Shown: positions 50,416-59,022, counted from the first letter of the stretch. The stretch is DNA of 64,000 bases from Streptomyces sp. NBC_01264 (GCF_026340675.1 NZ_JAPEOX010000002.1:1364001-1428000), one strand, 5' to 3'. A program made the numbers and translations. Notes: generated from the letters alone by a model not told the origin.

Positions 50416-50880
50416 TCAGGATGCCGTGCCGGTTTCAGGCCTGACGCCTACAGGGTTCAGCGCTTCGATTCCGGGTCGGAATACCTCGTTTGCGAACAGA
50501 TCCCTCAGCCGTGCTCCGTCGGCGGGGTCGTTCGGCTCGAACGTCGCGGTCCAGGTGACCAGGCAGGAGGCGGAGCCCGTTTCGGACACTTCCATAGTCG
50601 CGCAGTAGTTGGTGACGGTAAACGGGCTGGTCAGGAATGTGTAGGCGAGTGTGCGTGCTGCGGGATCGCACGCGGTCAGCTCCTCGCGGATGGCCGCTCC
50701 GTCGTGAGTGGTGAGGGCCCTCACCGCCCCGCCTCCAGGTCCGGGCGTGTTCTCCTGAATGCTGCGGGAGATCAGCGGATGCCACTGCGCGATGTCGCCG
50801 AATGCCACGACGCGGCCCCAAACGACTGCGGCCGGGCATGCGACATTCCCCTTCACGATCACCTTCGCGTGATTATCCAT
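50416..50880 (-). CDS. SRPBCC (START/Bet v1-fold) protein
   Basis: A 154-residue lipid/polyketide-binding fold protein. VIVKGNVACPAAVVWGRVVAFGDIAQWHPL is the usual first strand and helix, CLVTWTATFEPND the central strands, and LRDLFANEVFRPGIEAL the long C-terminal helix. Such proteins act as cyclases, chaperones or ligand binders. Start ATG 50880; it is divergent from the SAH-hydrolase-like gene across a 66-bp A/T-rich gap, so the two probably share a control region. Confidence 0.85.
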   Translation of the reverse strand: MDNHAKVIVKGNVACPAAVVWGRVVAFGDIAQWHPLISRSIQENTPGPGGGAVRALTTHDGAAIREELTACDPAARTLAYTFLTSPFTVTNYCATMEVSETGSASCLVTWTATFEPNDPADGARLRDLFANEVFRPGIEALNPVGVRPETGTAS

Positions 50881-50946
50881 TTTTCACACCGCCTCTTATC
50901 TGTTTTGCGGTTGGGGGCCTGTCCGAGTACAACAGGTCAAGATTCA

Positions 50947-52563
50947 ATGCCGAGCAGATCGAGAATTCAAAACGTGACCATCCGACGTCCGGACCAGCCC
51001 GAGCCGGCGCCCGTGGACGGCCTTGCCTCCTTCGCCTCGACCGCGGTCGATGTCACCGCCGCCCCCGAGGACGGCCCCCACCTCCTGTACCGGGCGGCCA
51101 GCCGCCTGTGCGACGCCGCCGGTCGGAACGTGGTCCTCGGACACACCGCGGGCGAGCTGACCGCGCACCTTGAACCCGGTCTGCATGCCCGGATGTTCCT
51201 CTCCACCGAGATGCGCCACGAGCACGCTGAATCGTCCCTGCTGCGCCTGAACCTGCGGCTGTCCACCACCACGGGCACGCCACCGAGCGCCTTCCTGGGC
51301 CGCTGGGCGGAGATCTGGCACCGCCAGCCCCTCACTACACAGGAAACGCAGCGGGTGGCGGGCGAGCTCCCCCTGATGAGCGCCACCGTCCAGCGGCTGC
51401 GCGAGGGCAAGCCGCTCGCGGGCTTCGCGCTGGTGGTCACCGGGCACTTCCTCACCGACCTGGTCCACCTCGTCGGCTGCCTCGCCGAACTGGGCGCTCC
51501 GCTGGAGGCCATGACGGTCCTGCGCAAGGACTACGCCTACCAGTGGCGCCACCGCGTCCACGGCCACCTCACCGACCTGGGCGTGAGCGTCCGCGACGCG
51601 TCGGATCCCGAAGCGGTCTCGCAGCACACGGTCCGGGCCCGCCGACTGGGCCTGCGCTGCCTGGCCCTGGACGACGGCGGATACGTCGTACCCGCGTTGC
51701 TGGACCCGTCAGGATCCGGCCATCGGGCGGCCGACGAGGCCGGCGCCTGGGCGGGGGTGGTCGAGCAGACCATGTCCGGAATCTACAAGCTCCAGGGTCG
51801 AGAGCAGGAGCTGCCGTTCCCGGTGTTCTCCGTGGCCCAGTCCCGGCTCAAGGGGCGCATCGAGTCGTACTGGATCGCCGAGAAGGCCGTCGCGACAGCC
51901 CTGGAACTGCTGCCCGCGACGAAGATCGAGGGCCAGCCCGCCCTGGTCATCGGCTACGGCCAGGTCGGCGCTCAGATCGCCGCGCTCCTGACGCAGCGGC
52001 GCATGCGCGTGGCGGTCCACGACGCGGACATCCTGAACCTCATCGACGCCCACGAGAGCGGCTACACCACCGCACGCGAACTGGGCACGCTCCTCACCGG
52101 GCACACACCCCTCCTCGTCTTCGGGGCCACCGGCCGCACCAGCATGTCCACCCGCGAGTTCCAGGCCCTCAAGCGGCCCGTCTACCTCGCCAGCGTCAGC
52201 AGCCGCGACATCGAGTTCGACCTCCCCGCCCTCACAACCCTGGCCCCCTCGGCCGAGGCCACGCCCGGCCACTTCCGCCGCACCCACCGTCTACCGGATG
52301 GTGTGGACGTCACGGTCTTGGCCGGGGGCCGGCCCGTGAACTTCCACGAGACCGACAGCATCAGCAACCTCCACTCCGACCTCGTCTACGCCGGCATGCT
52401 CACCGGCGCCTGCACCGTCGCCACCCGGCCCGCACCCGCAGGGCTGGACCCCGCCTGGGCCGACACCGTCCTGGAGGAATCCGGACTCCTCCAGGACTAC
52501 TACGAGCGCTACGGCCCGCCCACCACGCCCAAGAGCACCGTCCCGACCGGAAGCCGCCGATGA
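50947..52563 (+). CDS. S-adenosylhomocysteine-hydrolase-like protein, divergent
   Basis: A 538-residue member of the AdoHcyase superfamily. The NAD domain has VIGYGQVGAQIAALLTQRRM (GxGxxG) and GRPVNFHETDSISNL, the counterpart of the GRLVN(L)G element. By eye, EQTMSGIYKL matches the EETTTGVHRL block (catalytic Glu kept) and SRLKGRIES matches the TKSKFDN block (Lys kept, Asp replaced by Glu). The substrate half is unusual: the IAGCLHMT-type segment reads LAGFALVVTGHFLTDLVHLV. About 150 N-terminal residues have no counterpart I recognise. It may use NAD-linked redox on another nucleoside or thioether. Start ATG 50947 (GTG 50974 possible). Confidence 0.8.
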   Translation: MPSRSRIQNVTIRRPDQPEPAPVDGLASFASTAVDVTAAPEDGPHLLYRAASRLCDAAGRNVVLGHTAGELTAHLEPGLHARMFLSTEMRHEHAESSLLRLNLRLSTTTGTPPSAFLGRWAEIWHRQPLTTQETQRVAGELPLMSATVQRLREGKPLAGFALVVTGHFLTDLVHLVGCLAELGAPLEAMTVLRKDYAYQWRHRVHGHLTDLGVSVRDASDPEAVSQHTVRARRLGLRCLALDDGGYVVPALLDPSGSGHRAADEAGAWAGVVEQTMSGIYKLQGREQELPFPVFSVAQSRLKGRIESYWIAEKAVATALELLPATKIEGQPALVIGYGQVGAQIAALLTQRRMRVAVHDADILNLIDAHESGYTTARELGTLLTGHTPLLVFGATGRTSMSTREFQALKRPVYLASVSSRDIEFDLPALTTLAPSAEATPGHFRRTHRLPDGVDVTVLAGGRPVNFHETDSISNLHSDLVYAGMLTGACTVATRPAPAGLDPAWADTVLEESGLLQDYYERYGPPTTPKSTVPTGSRR

Positions 52564-53099
52564 CCGCCCGCCCCGAGACCGCCCGCGTCCTCGACCTCCA
52601 GCCACACCCCGAAGGCGGCTGGTACCGCAGGATCTATGCCTCCTCCGTCACCCTCCCGCATCCGACCGGCACCGGGCACCGGCCGTCGGCCACCCTCATC
52701 CACTACCTGCTCGCACCGGAAGAACGCTCCCAGTGGCACACGGTGGCCAGCGACGAGATCTGGCTCTGGCGCGACGGCGGCCCCCTCGCCCTGCGCCTCA
52801 GCCCGCCCGGACCGGCACCGACCATGGTCACCGAGCACCTGCTGGGATCGCACCGTTTCCCCGGCACCGAGCTGGAGGTGTGCGTGCCGGCCGGCCACTG
52901 GCAAAGCGCCAGCCCGGCCGGAGACCAGGAGGTCCTGGTGAGCTGCCTGGTGACCCCCGGATTCGACTTCGCCGACTTCACCCTCCTCACCCCGCAGCAC
53001 CACACTCCGGGGACGGAAGGGGAGGTTTCCCCGACGGAGCCGGAGAGAACCGGCCGGGAAGGAAACCGCCTCCCTAACCCAGTCAGGACAGGACGTTAA
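52560..53099 (+). CDS. DUF985 cupin protein
   Basis: A 179-residue cupin. LDLQPHPEGGWYRRIYASSV is the DUF985 signature, ATLIHYLLAPEERSQWHTVASDEIWLWRDGGPL holds the metal/His region, and LGSHRFPGTELEVCVPAGHWQSA is the second cupin motif. The ATG overlaps the stop of the SAH-hydrolase-like gene (ATGA), so the two are co-translated. DUF985 proteins may be sugar epimerases or dioxygenases; none is firmly assigned. The last ~30 residues are Glu/Arg/Pro-rich and non-conserved. Confidence 0.88.
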   Translation: MTARPETARVLDLQPHPEGGWYRRIYASSVTLPHPTGTGHRPSATLIHYLLAPEERSQWHTVASDEIWLWRDGGPLALRLSPPGPAPTMVTEHLLGSHRFPGTELEVCVPAGHWQSASPAGDQEVLVSCLVTPGFDFADFTLLTPQHHTPGTEGEVSPTEPERTGREGNRLPNPVRTGR

Positions 53100-53115
53100 A
53101 AGAGAGGCGAGAAGT

Positions 53116-53829
53116 TCAGGCCGTCCTGCGTGGTCCGCTGCGGCGGTACCCCTCCCAGACCGGGCCGCCCACCGCGTCGAGGACGTCTGTGACCAGCGAG
53201 GTGAGGCCCTCCGGTGCGCCGCGCAGCGCGGCTTGCGCCGTCTCGTTCAGTCGTGCGGCGAGGTCCGGGGCTACGGGTTCGAGGCGCCGGGCCAGCCACT
53301 TGCCGCCACCGAGCCACGTTTCGTGGGTCAGCAGCGCCAGTTCGCCGCTGCGCCGGACGAGTTCGGCCACGATGAACAGCCGCTCCCCCGCATCCGTGCA
53401 GGCGGCGAGGTCATCGAGGAGGTCCGTCAGCGCGTACAGGACGTCTTCGAGGGCCGTGTCGGTGACCGGCGGCGGGCCTGCGGCCGCGAGACGTTTCGCT
53501 GTTTCCGCGATCCGCACTCCTGTCCCGTCGGCATCGAGCAGCAGCGCGCCCTCGGCGCACATCCACAGCAGAGGCGAGTTACGCTGCACGATTTCTGGGG
53601 TCACGAAGGTGTGCCAGGAGTCCTCGGTGTGCACGAACAGCTCCACCGGCCAGTCCCCGTACCGCAGGCTCTCGCGGTACGGGGCAGGAGGGCCGTCGAG
53701 CAGCACGACGATGTCCAGGTCGGACCGGGCCGTACGCCGGCTGGTGAGGACACTGCCGCCAAGGAATGCGGCGCGGGCGTCGGGGTGGCGCTCCAGAACA
53801 AGGGCACGGGCAAGATCGAGTACGTCCAT
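53116..53829 (-). CDS. Nucleotidyltransferase-fold protein
   Basis: A 237-residue protein with the minimal nucleotidyltransferase core: FLGGSVLTSRRTARSDLDIVVLLDG gives the GS and DxD metal motif. A helical C-terminal domain follows (LEDVLYALTDLLDDLAACTD, LLTHETWLGGGKWLARRLEP). It resembles aminoglycoside adenylyltransferase-like proteins (ANT group), but the antibiotic specificity residues cannot be judged. It is convergent with the DUF985 gene, 16 bp apart. Start ATG 53829. Confidence 0.82.
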   Translation of the reverse strand: MDVLDLARALVLERHPDARAAFLGGSVLTSRRTARSDLDIVVLLDGPPAPYRESLRYGDWPVELFVHTEDSWHTFVTPEIVQRNSPLLWMCAEGALLLDADGTGVRIAETAKRLAAAGPPPVTDTALEDVLYALTDLLDDLAACTDAGERLFIVAELVRRSGELALLTHETWLGGGKWLARRLEPVAPDLAARLNETAQAALRGAPEGLTSLVTDVLDAVGGPVWEGYRRSGPRRTA

Positions 53830-53939
53830 GCCCCTACTCTGCCGTGGCTCACCACCTGCGAAGCACGGGACTGAACCGGGAGAGAACACCCGTTTCCAGG
53901 CCGCCGCCGGAGCGGCGAGCAGGCCCGGTGGAGTGCGGA

Positions 53940-54158
53940 CTACGGGCCGAAATGACGCAAGACCAGTCCGGCGGCCGGCAGCTCCTCCGGGCCCTCCGCG
54001 ATCCCGGTCAGGGGCAGCACGTGGCTGCGGGTGCAGGAGCCGGGCTGCTGGTGGTCGATCTCCCAGTTCCGGGCAGAGGTGTCCGTCACTGTGCTGGTCG
54101 CGTAGAGGGGCTGGCGGCAGGCCCGGCACCAGAAGAACGAGCGTTCTCGTTCCCTCAC
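53940..54158 (-). CDS. Small hypothetical protein with a CxxC motif
   Basis: About 72 residues from a GTG at 54158 preceded by GGGGGA. RSFFWCRACRQPLYA gives one CxxC, followed by RNWEIDHQQPGSCTRSHVLPL; a Cys and His pair later could complete a zinc knuckle. The frame extends upstream to 54314, but that part is low-complexity and unlikely to be coding. Not recognised; the codon use is less GC-biased than in confident genes, so it may be a real small accessory gene or a relic. Confidence 0.4.
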   Translation of the reverse strand: MRERERSFFWCRACRQPLYATSTVTDTSARNWEIDHQQPGSCTRSHVLPLTGIAEGPEELPAAGLVLRHFGP

Positions 54159-54427
54159 TCCCCCACCCCGTTCGCAGCCCGGCGAAACGGACGGGACGTC
54201 CCAGCCGCAGCACGGCACGGTGGGCAGGCCAGAGGAGGTCGTTCGACGCGGGAGTTGGTGTTCATGACTGCTGAAACGATCCCGCACTCCCGGCGGCACG
54301 GTCCCGACCGCCATCCGGGGTCACGCCTTGTCGGCCGGCCTGGCTCCGCGCGGTCATGGCGGCTGTGGGTCAGGTACGCGACCGACCGTGAGATCGCCCG
54401 TGCTGGTGCGGCCTGCGGGGCTGTGCT

Positions 54428-54835
54428 TCAGTCTGTCGTCCACCACTGTTCCAGTGCCCGCGCAGCCTGGGCGGTTTCGTGGGCCCGGGCCGTGAGCCGA
54501 GTGCGGAGTTCTTCCAGGACCTTCGGGTCGTGGAGCAGGTGGTCTTCGACGACGGCCCAGCTGGCCGTCCCGTCGCTCTGGGGCAGGGTGATGATGTGGT
54601 GGTCGGTGCGGCCGGTGATCAGGACGGCCAGCAGGGCCAGGTATTCGCGTTGCAGGCCATGGCCGAAAGCGTCGTCGTCCGGGCCGGCCAGGAGGGTGGG
54701 ATGCCCGCCTGCGAGGAGTTCGCAGGTCACGTCCGCGGCACGGAGCACTACCTCGAACCCTTCCCGGCCCAGGCGTGCCAGGACCTCCTGCAGGTAGGCG
54801 TCGAGTAAGTCGGGCCCCTCGCCTGGTGTGTTCAC
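54428..54835 (-). CDS. Uncharacterised 135-residue protein
   Basis: From GTG 54835 (GGGGG ahead) the product starts VNTPGEGPDLLDAYLQEVLA. It has a mixed alpha/beta pattern (GFEVVLRAADVTCELLAGGH, EYLALLAVLITGRTDHHII, ASWAVVEDHLLHDPKVLEEL) and ends in a long helix QAARALEQWWTTD. No known domain is recognised. Codon third positions look normal for the organism, so it is likely a real soluble protein. Upstream in-frame ATG 54862 is less likely. Confidence 0.6.
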   Translation of the reverse strand: MNTPGEGPDLLDAYLQEVLARLGREGFEVVLRAADVTCELLAGGHPTLLAGPDDDAFGHGLQREYLALLAVLITGRTDHHIITLPQSDGTASWAVVEDHLLHDPKVLEELRTRLTARAHETAQAARALEQWWTTD

Positions 54836-55348
54836 CGCTGCCCCCGTAGCCGGGAACGGCATTACGCCGGAAAGAGGACGGTCGGGTACAGCCGACCGCT
54901 TCGGGATGCTTGGCCGCCGGGGGGCGGTCCACGCACGGTGGCAGGAAGGGCTGCTTCCAGGCCGGATAGTCATCACTACGGTCGGCGGCCCGGCGTTGCG
55001 TCGTCGCCTCGGCGGCCGGCGGTGCCTACGGACGGCAGTGCCCGTCCGGGCGGCGCGGAAGCAAGGTCGGCGGACCCGCATGGGCGACGCCGCGCCCTCA
55101 GTGTGCGCGGCGGCAGGCCACATGAGCATCTCGACCCTCTGGCGGCCTGGTGGTGCGCTTCCCGCCAGGGCTGATCACCACCCGACACCGATTGATTACG
55201 GGAAGCGGTCCGGGGCAGACACCCCGGCCGTTCGCTCGATACGGTGTAAGGAACGCGTCAAAAATGGCGCGCGGTGTGCCGGGAAGTCTGGTCGGCGTCC
55301 CGGGGGCAGTGTGCCCTCTCGTCGCTGACACACCGGAGGCCCACTGCC
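54836..55348. other. 513-bp region ahead of nhaA
   Basis: No credible gene. It begins with a 400-bp stretch with nothing I can support and ends with the structured nhaA leader (55272-55339, listed separately). A promoter for nhaA is likely around 55195-55250, where A/T-containing sequence (GATTACGGG, GATACGGTGTAAGG) occurs. Confidence 0.55.
55272..55339 (+). ncRNA. Candidate structured leader (riboswitch-like) of nhaA
   Basis: Three consecutive stems can be drawn by hand. P1 is CGGTGTG 55272-55278 with CACACCG 55329-55335; P2 is CCGGGA 55279-55284 with TCCCGG 55298-55303 (loop AGTCTGGTCGGCG); P3 is GGGCA 55304-55308 with TGCCC 55312-55316 (loop GTG). All pairs are perfect and the stems abut. 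The 3' strand of P1 runs into the GGAGG (55335-55339) of nhaA, ten bases before its ATG, so pairing could hide or free the ribosome site. Li+ riboswitches (nhaA-I and nhaA-II) are known before nhaA elsewhere; whether this is one is untested. Confidence 0.55.
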
Positions 55349-56668
55349 ATGGCCGGCACCCGCTCCCCATTCCTCGGACTGCTCCCCCTGCCCGAGCGGC
55401 AGGCGATCACCCGCGCCCTGCGCACCGAGACCGTCGGCGGCCTGGTCCTCCTCGGCGCGGCCGTCCTCGCACTGATCTGGGCCAACAGCCCATGGAGCAC
55501 GGCGTACGCCTCCGTACGCGACTTCCACTTCGGGATACCGGCCCTCGGCCTGGACCTGTCCGTGGGCCACTGGACGGCCGACGGGCTCCTGGCCGTGTTC
55601 TTCCTCGTCGCCGGCATCGAGCTCAAACGCGAACTGGTCGTCGGAGAACTGCGCACCCCGGCCACCGCCGCGCTCCCCGTGATCGCCGCCCTGTGCGGCA
55701 TGGCCGTACCCGCCACCCTCTACCTGGCCACCACCACAGCGGGCGACGGCAGCAGTGCGGGCTGGGCGGTCCCGATGGCCACCGACATCGCCTTCGCCCT
55801 CGCCGTCCTCGCAGTGCTCTCCACCCACCTGCCAGCCGCGCTGCGCGCCTTCCTCCTGACCCTCGCCGTGGTCGATGACCTGGGCGCGATCCTGATCATC
55901 GCGGTGTTCTTCACCTCCAACCTGAACCCGTGGACGCTCGCCGGAGCCTTCGCGGGCCTGGTCCTCTTCTACCTGCTCCAGCGGCTGCGGGTGCGCGGCT
56001 GGTGGTGGTACGTGCCCCTCGGGCTGGCGATCTGGGCGCTGATGTACAACGGCGGCGTCCACGCCACCGTCGCCGGAGTAGCCATGGGCCTCATCCTGCG
56101 CACCACCCGCGACAAGGGCGAAGAGGTCTCACCCGCCGCCCGGGTCGCGCACCTGGTCCACCCGTTCTCCGCCGGGATCGCGGTGCCGCTGTTCGCGCTC
56201 TTCGCCGCCGGGGTGAGCATCTCCGGCCCGGCCCTGGGCGCGGTGTTCACCAGCCCCGAACCCCTCGGCGTGGTGATCGGCCTGGTGGCCGGAAAGACGC
56301 TGGGGATCTTCGCCGGAACCTACCTGGCCGCCCAGTTCACCCGCGCCCAGCTCAACCCCGACCTCGCCTGGGCCGACGTGCTCGGCCTGTCGGTACTGGC
56401 CGGGATCGGCTTCACCGTCGCCCTCCTCATCGGGGAACTCGCCTTCCCCGGCACCCAGACTGGCGAGCACGTCAAGGCCGCCGTCCTCGTTGCCTCTCTG
56501 ATCGCCGCCGTCCTCGCGGCCATACTGCTGCGCAGGCGCAACACCGTCTACCGGCGCCTGTACGAGGCGGAGAACCTCGACGCCGACAACGACGGAATCC
56601 CCGACATCTACCAGCACTACATCGAGCCCGCAGGCAACGCCGCTCCTACGGACGGGAAGCACATCTGA
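55349..56668 (+). CDS. nhaA: Na+/H+ antiporter NhaA
   Basis: A 439-residue antiporter with about 12 membrane helices. LIWANSPW and GHWTADGLLAVFFLVAGIELKRELV open the protein. GWAVPMATDIAFALAVLAVL and LTLAVVDDLGAILIIAVFF carry the conserved Asp pair of the NhaA ion site (VVDDLGAI). LSVLAGIGFTVALLIGELAF is the terminal signature. It exports Na+ or Li+ in exchange for H+. The C-terminal ~50 residues are soluble, with DADNDGIPDIYQHY, a Ca-loop-like sequence. ATG 55349 has GGAGG ten bases before it and a possible riboswitch-like leader. Confidence 0.95.
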   Translation: MAGTRSPFLGLLPLPERQAITRALRTETVGGLVLLGAAVLALIWANSPWSTAYASVRDFHFGIPALGLDLSVGHWTADGLLAVFFLVAGIELKRELVVGELRTPATAALPVIAALCGMAVPATLYLATTTAGDGSSAGWAVPMATDIAFALAVLAVLSTHLPAALRAFLLTLAVVDDLGAILIIAVFFTSNLNPWTLAGAFAGLVLFYLLQRLRVRGWWWYVPLGLAIWALMYNGGVHATVAGVAMGLILRTTRDKGEEVSPAARVAHLVHPFSAGIAVPLFALFAAGVSISGPALGAVFTSPEPLGVVIGLVAGKTLGIFAGTYLAAQFTRAQLNPDLAWADVLGLSVLAGIGFTVALLIGELAFPGTQTGEHVKAAVLVASLIAAVLAAILLRRRNTVYRRLYEAENLDADNDGIPDIYQHYIEPAGNAAPTDGKHI

Positions 56669-57033
56669 TGGCTGGCAGTGACGCCCCACTGCTGGCGCCC
56701 GTGATCGTCATCGCCGCCCTGGCCATCAGCACGGCCGTCACCGAGCTCCGACATCCGGGCAGTGCCCGGCGGCAGTGGGCGTTCACCACCAGCCCCCAGG
56801 CCATGGCGGCCGGTGCGACGGTCGCCGCGGCCACGGCCACGGCTCACTGTCGTCAGCTGAGGTTCAGACGAGGTGCAAGGCCTGAGCCTCTCCCTCTCCC
56901 TGCGGCCGCCGACAGGCGGCCACAGGCGCGTTCGCGACCTTCACTGACCTCGGCTCAGACTGGTCTCCTGACGCACGAATGCCCCGCCGGAGAGGCGGAG
57001 CATTTTTGCGTCGTCGCCGTGAACGGCGCCTGA
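56668..57033 (+). CDS. Possible small ORF coupled to nhaA
   Basis: ATG 56668 overlaps the nhaA stop (TGATG). The product would be 121 residues: a hydrophobic helix (APLLAPVIVIAALAISTAV) and then Ala-, Arg- and Pro-rich sequence with no domain. A hairpin with a T-run at 56978-57007 lies inside the frame, so the end of the ORF is unlikely to be genuine; a shorter original protein ending near 56865 or no protein at all are alternatives. Confidence 0.3.
   Translation: MAGSDAPLLAPVIVIAALAISTAVTELRHPGSARRQWAFTTSPQAMAAGATVAAATATAHCRQLRFRRGARPEPLPLPAAADRRPQARSRPSLTSAQTGLLTHECPAGEAEHFCVVAVNGA
56978..57007 (+). terminator. Rho-independent terminator of the nhaA transcript
   Basis: AATGCCCCGCC (56978-56988) pairs with GGCGGAGCATT (56994-57004) with one mismatch around a five-base loop, followed by TTTTT (57003-57007). 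It is among the few classical intrinsic terminators with a T-run in the window. Confidence 0.8.
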
Positions 57034-57253
57034 ACCGGGTTTTACGGTCCGGCAGTTGGTAGCGTCCAAGACGTAACCCTCTGAGGAGCCGGTGCTTCAG
57101 GCAGATCAACAGGGGCTCGGCGCCGAACTGTTTCGTGGACGGAGCAGCGCAGGCCCCCGCCAGCACACCCAGTCTCGCACTCATCGCCTCCGTAATGCAC
57201 GTCTCTCGTGATTACGGACCACCGGTTGCACCTGCGTGCGAGCACGGAGAGTT

Positions 57254-57505
57254 ATGACCCATCAACTGATCGAAGCCGCACCCGGGATGCCCGAACTGAT
57301 CTGGCACATCGTGTTCGCGCTGGTCTTCGCGCTGCTCGCACACCAGGTGATCAGCGTTCTCAAGGCGATGCGTCACCTGCCGCGCCGCATGGCGCCCACG
57401 CTTAAGTCGGCGCTAGACATGACAAACCCGCTCGTGGTCTTCACCCTCCACTTCGTCGCCACCCTCGTAGCGCTCGGCCTCTACGGCATCCTGGAGTCGA
57501 TGTGA
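57254..57505 (+). CDS. Small two-helix membrane protein, first of a pair
   Basis: An 83-residue protein. Two hydrophobic helices, IWHIVFALVFALLAHQVISVL and PLVVFTLHFVATLVALGLYGIL, flank a basic loop (AMRHLPRRMAPTLKSAL). ATG 57254 follows GGAG by about five bases. It is not a recognised family. Its stop overlaps the next gene's GTG (GTGA), so both proteins are made together, and the second is itself a membrane-linked DNA-binding-like protein; a small signalling pair is possible. Confidence 0.65.
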   Translation: MTHQLIEAAPGMPELIWHIVFALVFALLAHQVISVLKAMRHLPRRMAPTLKSALDMTNPLVVFTLHFVATLVALGLYGILESM

Positions 57506-58410
57506 CTGCCGCGCCGGAACCCTCGGGGGCCGTGCCAGCGGAGATCCCAAGGAACCGGGCGGGGCGAAAGCGTCTGCGCATCCCGAGCAGCACGCCTCCG
57601 GCGGCTGCCCTCCTGGCCCGGACGCTCGACGAGTATCTACCCGACCAGACCCTCCTGGTGATCGCCGAGAACGCGCATTGTCACTACGCGTCGGTGTCCC
57701 GGATCCTCCGCGCCCGACAGCGGCCCTCCTGGCATGTCTTGGAGCCACTGACGGACTACCTGCGCAGCGAGTACAAGAAGCGCAACGGCGACAGCGTTGG
57801 GGACTTCCCAAGTCGAGAAGTCTGGTACCAGATGTACGTGGACGTCATGGTCGAGGTCGAGAGGCGTCCCGAAGTCATCCGCGACGAGAAGGACAAGCGC
57901 GGCGAGGCCGGCGGCGGCGCGCCCACCGGCATGCCGAACGCCTCGTCCCGGGCGGGCGCCTCCGTAGCGGGCCGGTCCGATGCCCGCACGGCTCGTGCCG
58001 GGCGCGGCACCGGTGCGCGACAGGCATGGATGGTCGCCATGACCGGAGTCCCCGCCGTGCTGTCCGCCTTGCTCGGCCACGCCTCCTGGATGGAGGCCAT
58101 GCGGAACTGGTGCGTCATGCTCGCCGCCGCCGAGGCCATCAGCTTGTTGGGTAGAGCGCACCGCATCAGTTACGTGAACCTCGCGGTGGACCTGCGCCCT
58201 CTGCCACTGTCCGTCCGGCTGGTCGGCCGACTGCTCATGATCACCATGTTGACGTGGCCCGCAGATGAAGAGCAACTCCGCTTCCTGGAAGGGTCCCTCG
58301 CCGACTTGATGGTCATGCGCGAGCAGTCGGCGCTCCTGATGTGGAGATGTGCCGCCGGGACACTGTGGAGCAGCCTGGTTATTGCGTTCGAACTGCGGCT
58401 TCGCCGGTGA
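57502..58410 (+). CDS. HTH-like protein with C-terminal membrane region
   Basis: A 302-residue protein. Residues ~35-90 look like an XRE-type helix-turn-helix (VIAENAHCHYASVSRILRARQRPSW ... LEPLTDYLR). A charged, Ala/Gly/Arg-rich linker covers ~125-175. The C-terminal half has several hydrophobic segments (WMVAMTGVPAVLSALLGHAS, NWCVMLAAAEAISLLG, RLVGRLLMITMLTW) likely to be membrane helices. Coupled (GTGA) to the small membrane protein before it. A membrane-anchored one-component regulator is the simplest reading; no named family is recognised. Codon use is slightly less GC-biased than average, which suggests transfer. Confidence 0.65.
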   Translation: MTAAPEPSGAVPAEIPRNRAGRKRLRIPSSTPPAAALLARTLDEYLPDQTLLVIAENAHCHYASVSRILRARQRPSWHVLEPLTDYLRSEYKKRNGDSVGDFPSREVWYQMYVDVMVEVERRPEVIRDEKDKRGEAGGGAPTGMPNASSRAGASVAGRSDARTARAGRGTGARQAWMVAMTGVPAVLSALLGHASWMEAMRNWCVMLAAAEAISLLGRAHRISYVNLAVDLRPLPLSVRLVGRLLMITMLTWPADEEQLRFLEGSLADLMVMREQSALLMWRCAAGTLWSSLVIAFELRLRR

Positions 58411-59022
58411 CCCCCGCGAGGGTGACCCGGCGGCACGACGGGCGTCGCCCGTCTGGTGGCGGTCCCCGACGCGGGCGGGCCCCGACGAGGTATTCCCCAT
58501 GTTTCTATGACTCTCAGATGCAGACTCCACGTATGTCGCCTGTGCGCCATGTTGACGGCCCGGCAGAGCTGGCAGCCTTTGCGAGTTGAGGGATGGTCGT
58601 TGTTCGCCAGGAATGGGCCACTCTGCGATGACAGTTCCTGTTACCCGAAAGTGAGTATCAACCACCCCCCTACGCGCAGCGGGGACGGCATACAGAACCC
58701 CGCCACCGATCGTTCGGGGCGGGGTGGTGGGGGCAGGACATGCTGAGGGGTTTGGGGTCAGTGTGCCGCCCCGCCCACAAACGTTGGCCACCCTCGCCCC
58801 ACCACGGGGGGATGGGGTCATGGCACCGACGTCCGCTGACACGGGATTCCGCCGACGCTTAGGCGTTGGTACCCCCGCATGAGGACCGCTATGGCAGCCG
58901 CGCCGGGCCGGCAGCACCTGGCCGCTCAACCCGTCGTGGCAGGTGTGAACAGGCGGGTACGGCTGGCGCGCGGGTTTCAATTTGATCCGTGCTGGCCCTG
59001 TGCCGGGGTTGCTGCCCGGCAC
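58411..59022. other. 612-bp gap with hairpin
   Basis: No supported gene. ACCCCGCC (58697-58704) pairs with GGCGGGGT (58718-58725) in a terminator-like hairpin, and the surrounding DNA has short homopolymer runs (CCCCCC, GGGGG). Base composition is less GC-rich than in genes around 58500-58680, where ATGTTTCTATGACTC and similar sequence could be promoter or relic. Confidence 0.5.

Noticed and set aside
54158..54314. Longer start for the small CxxC protein
   Set aside because: The added residues are Pro/Gly/Arg-rich without a ribosome site at the upstream start.
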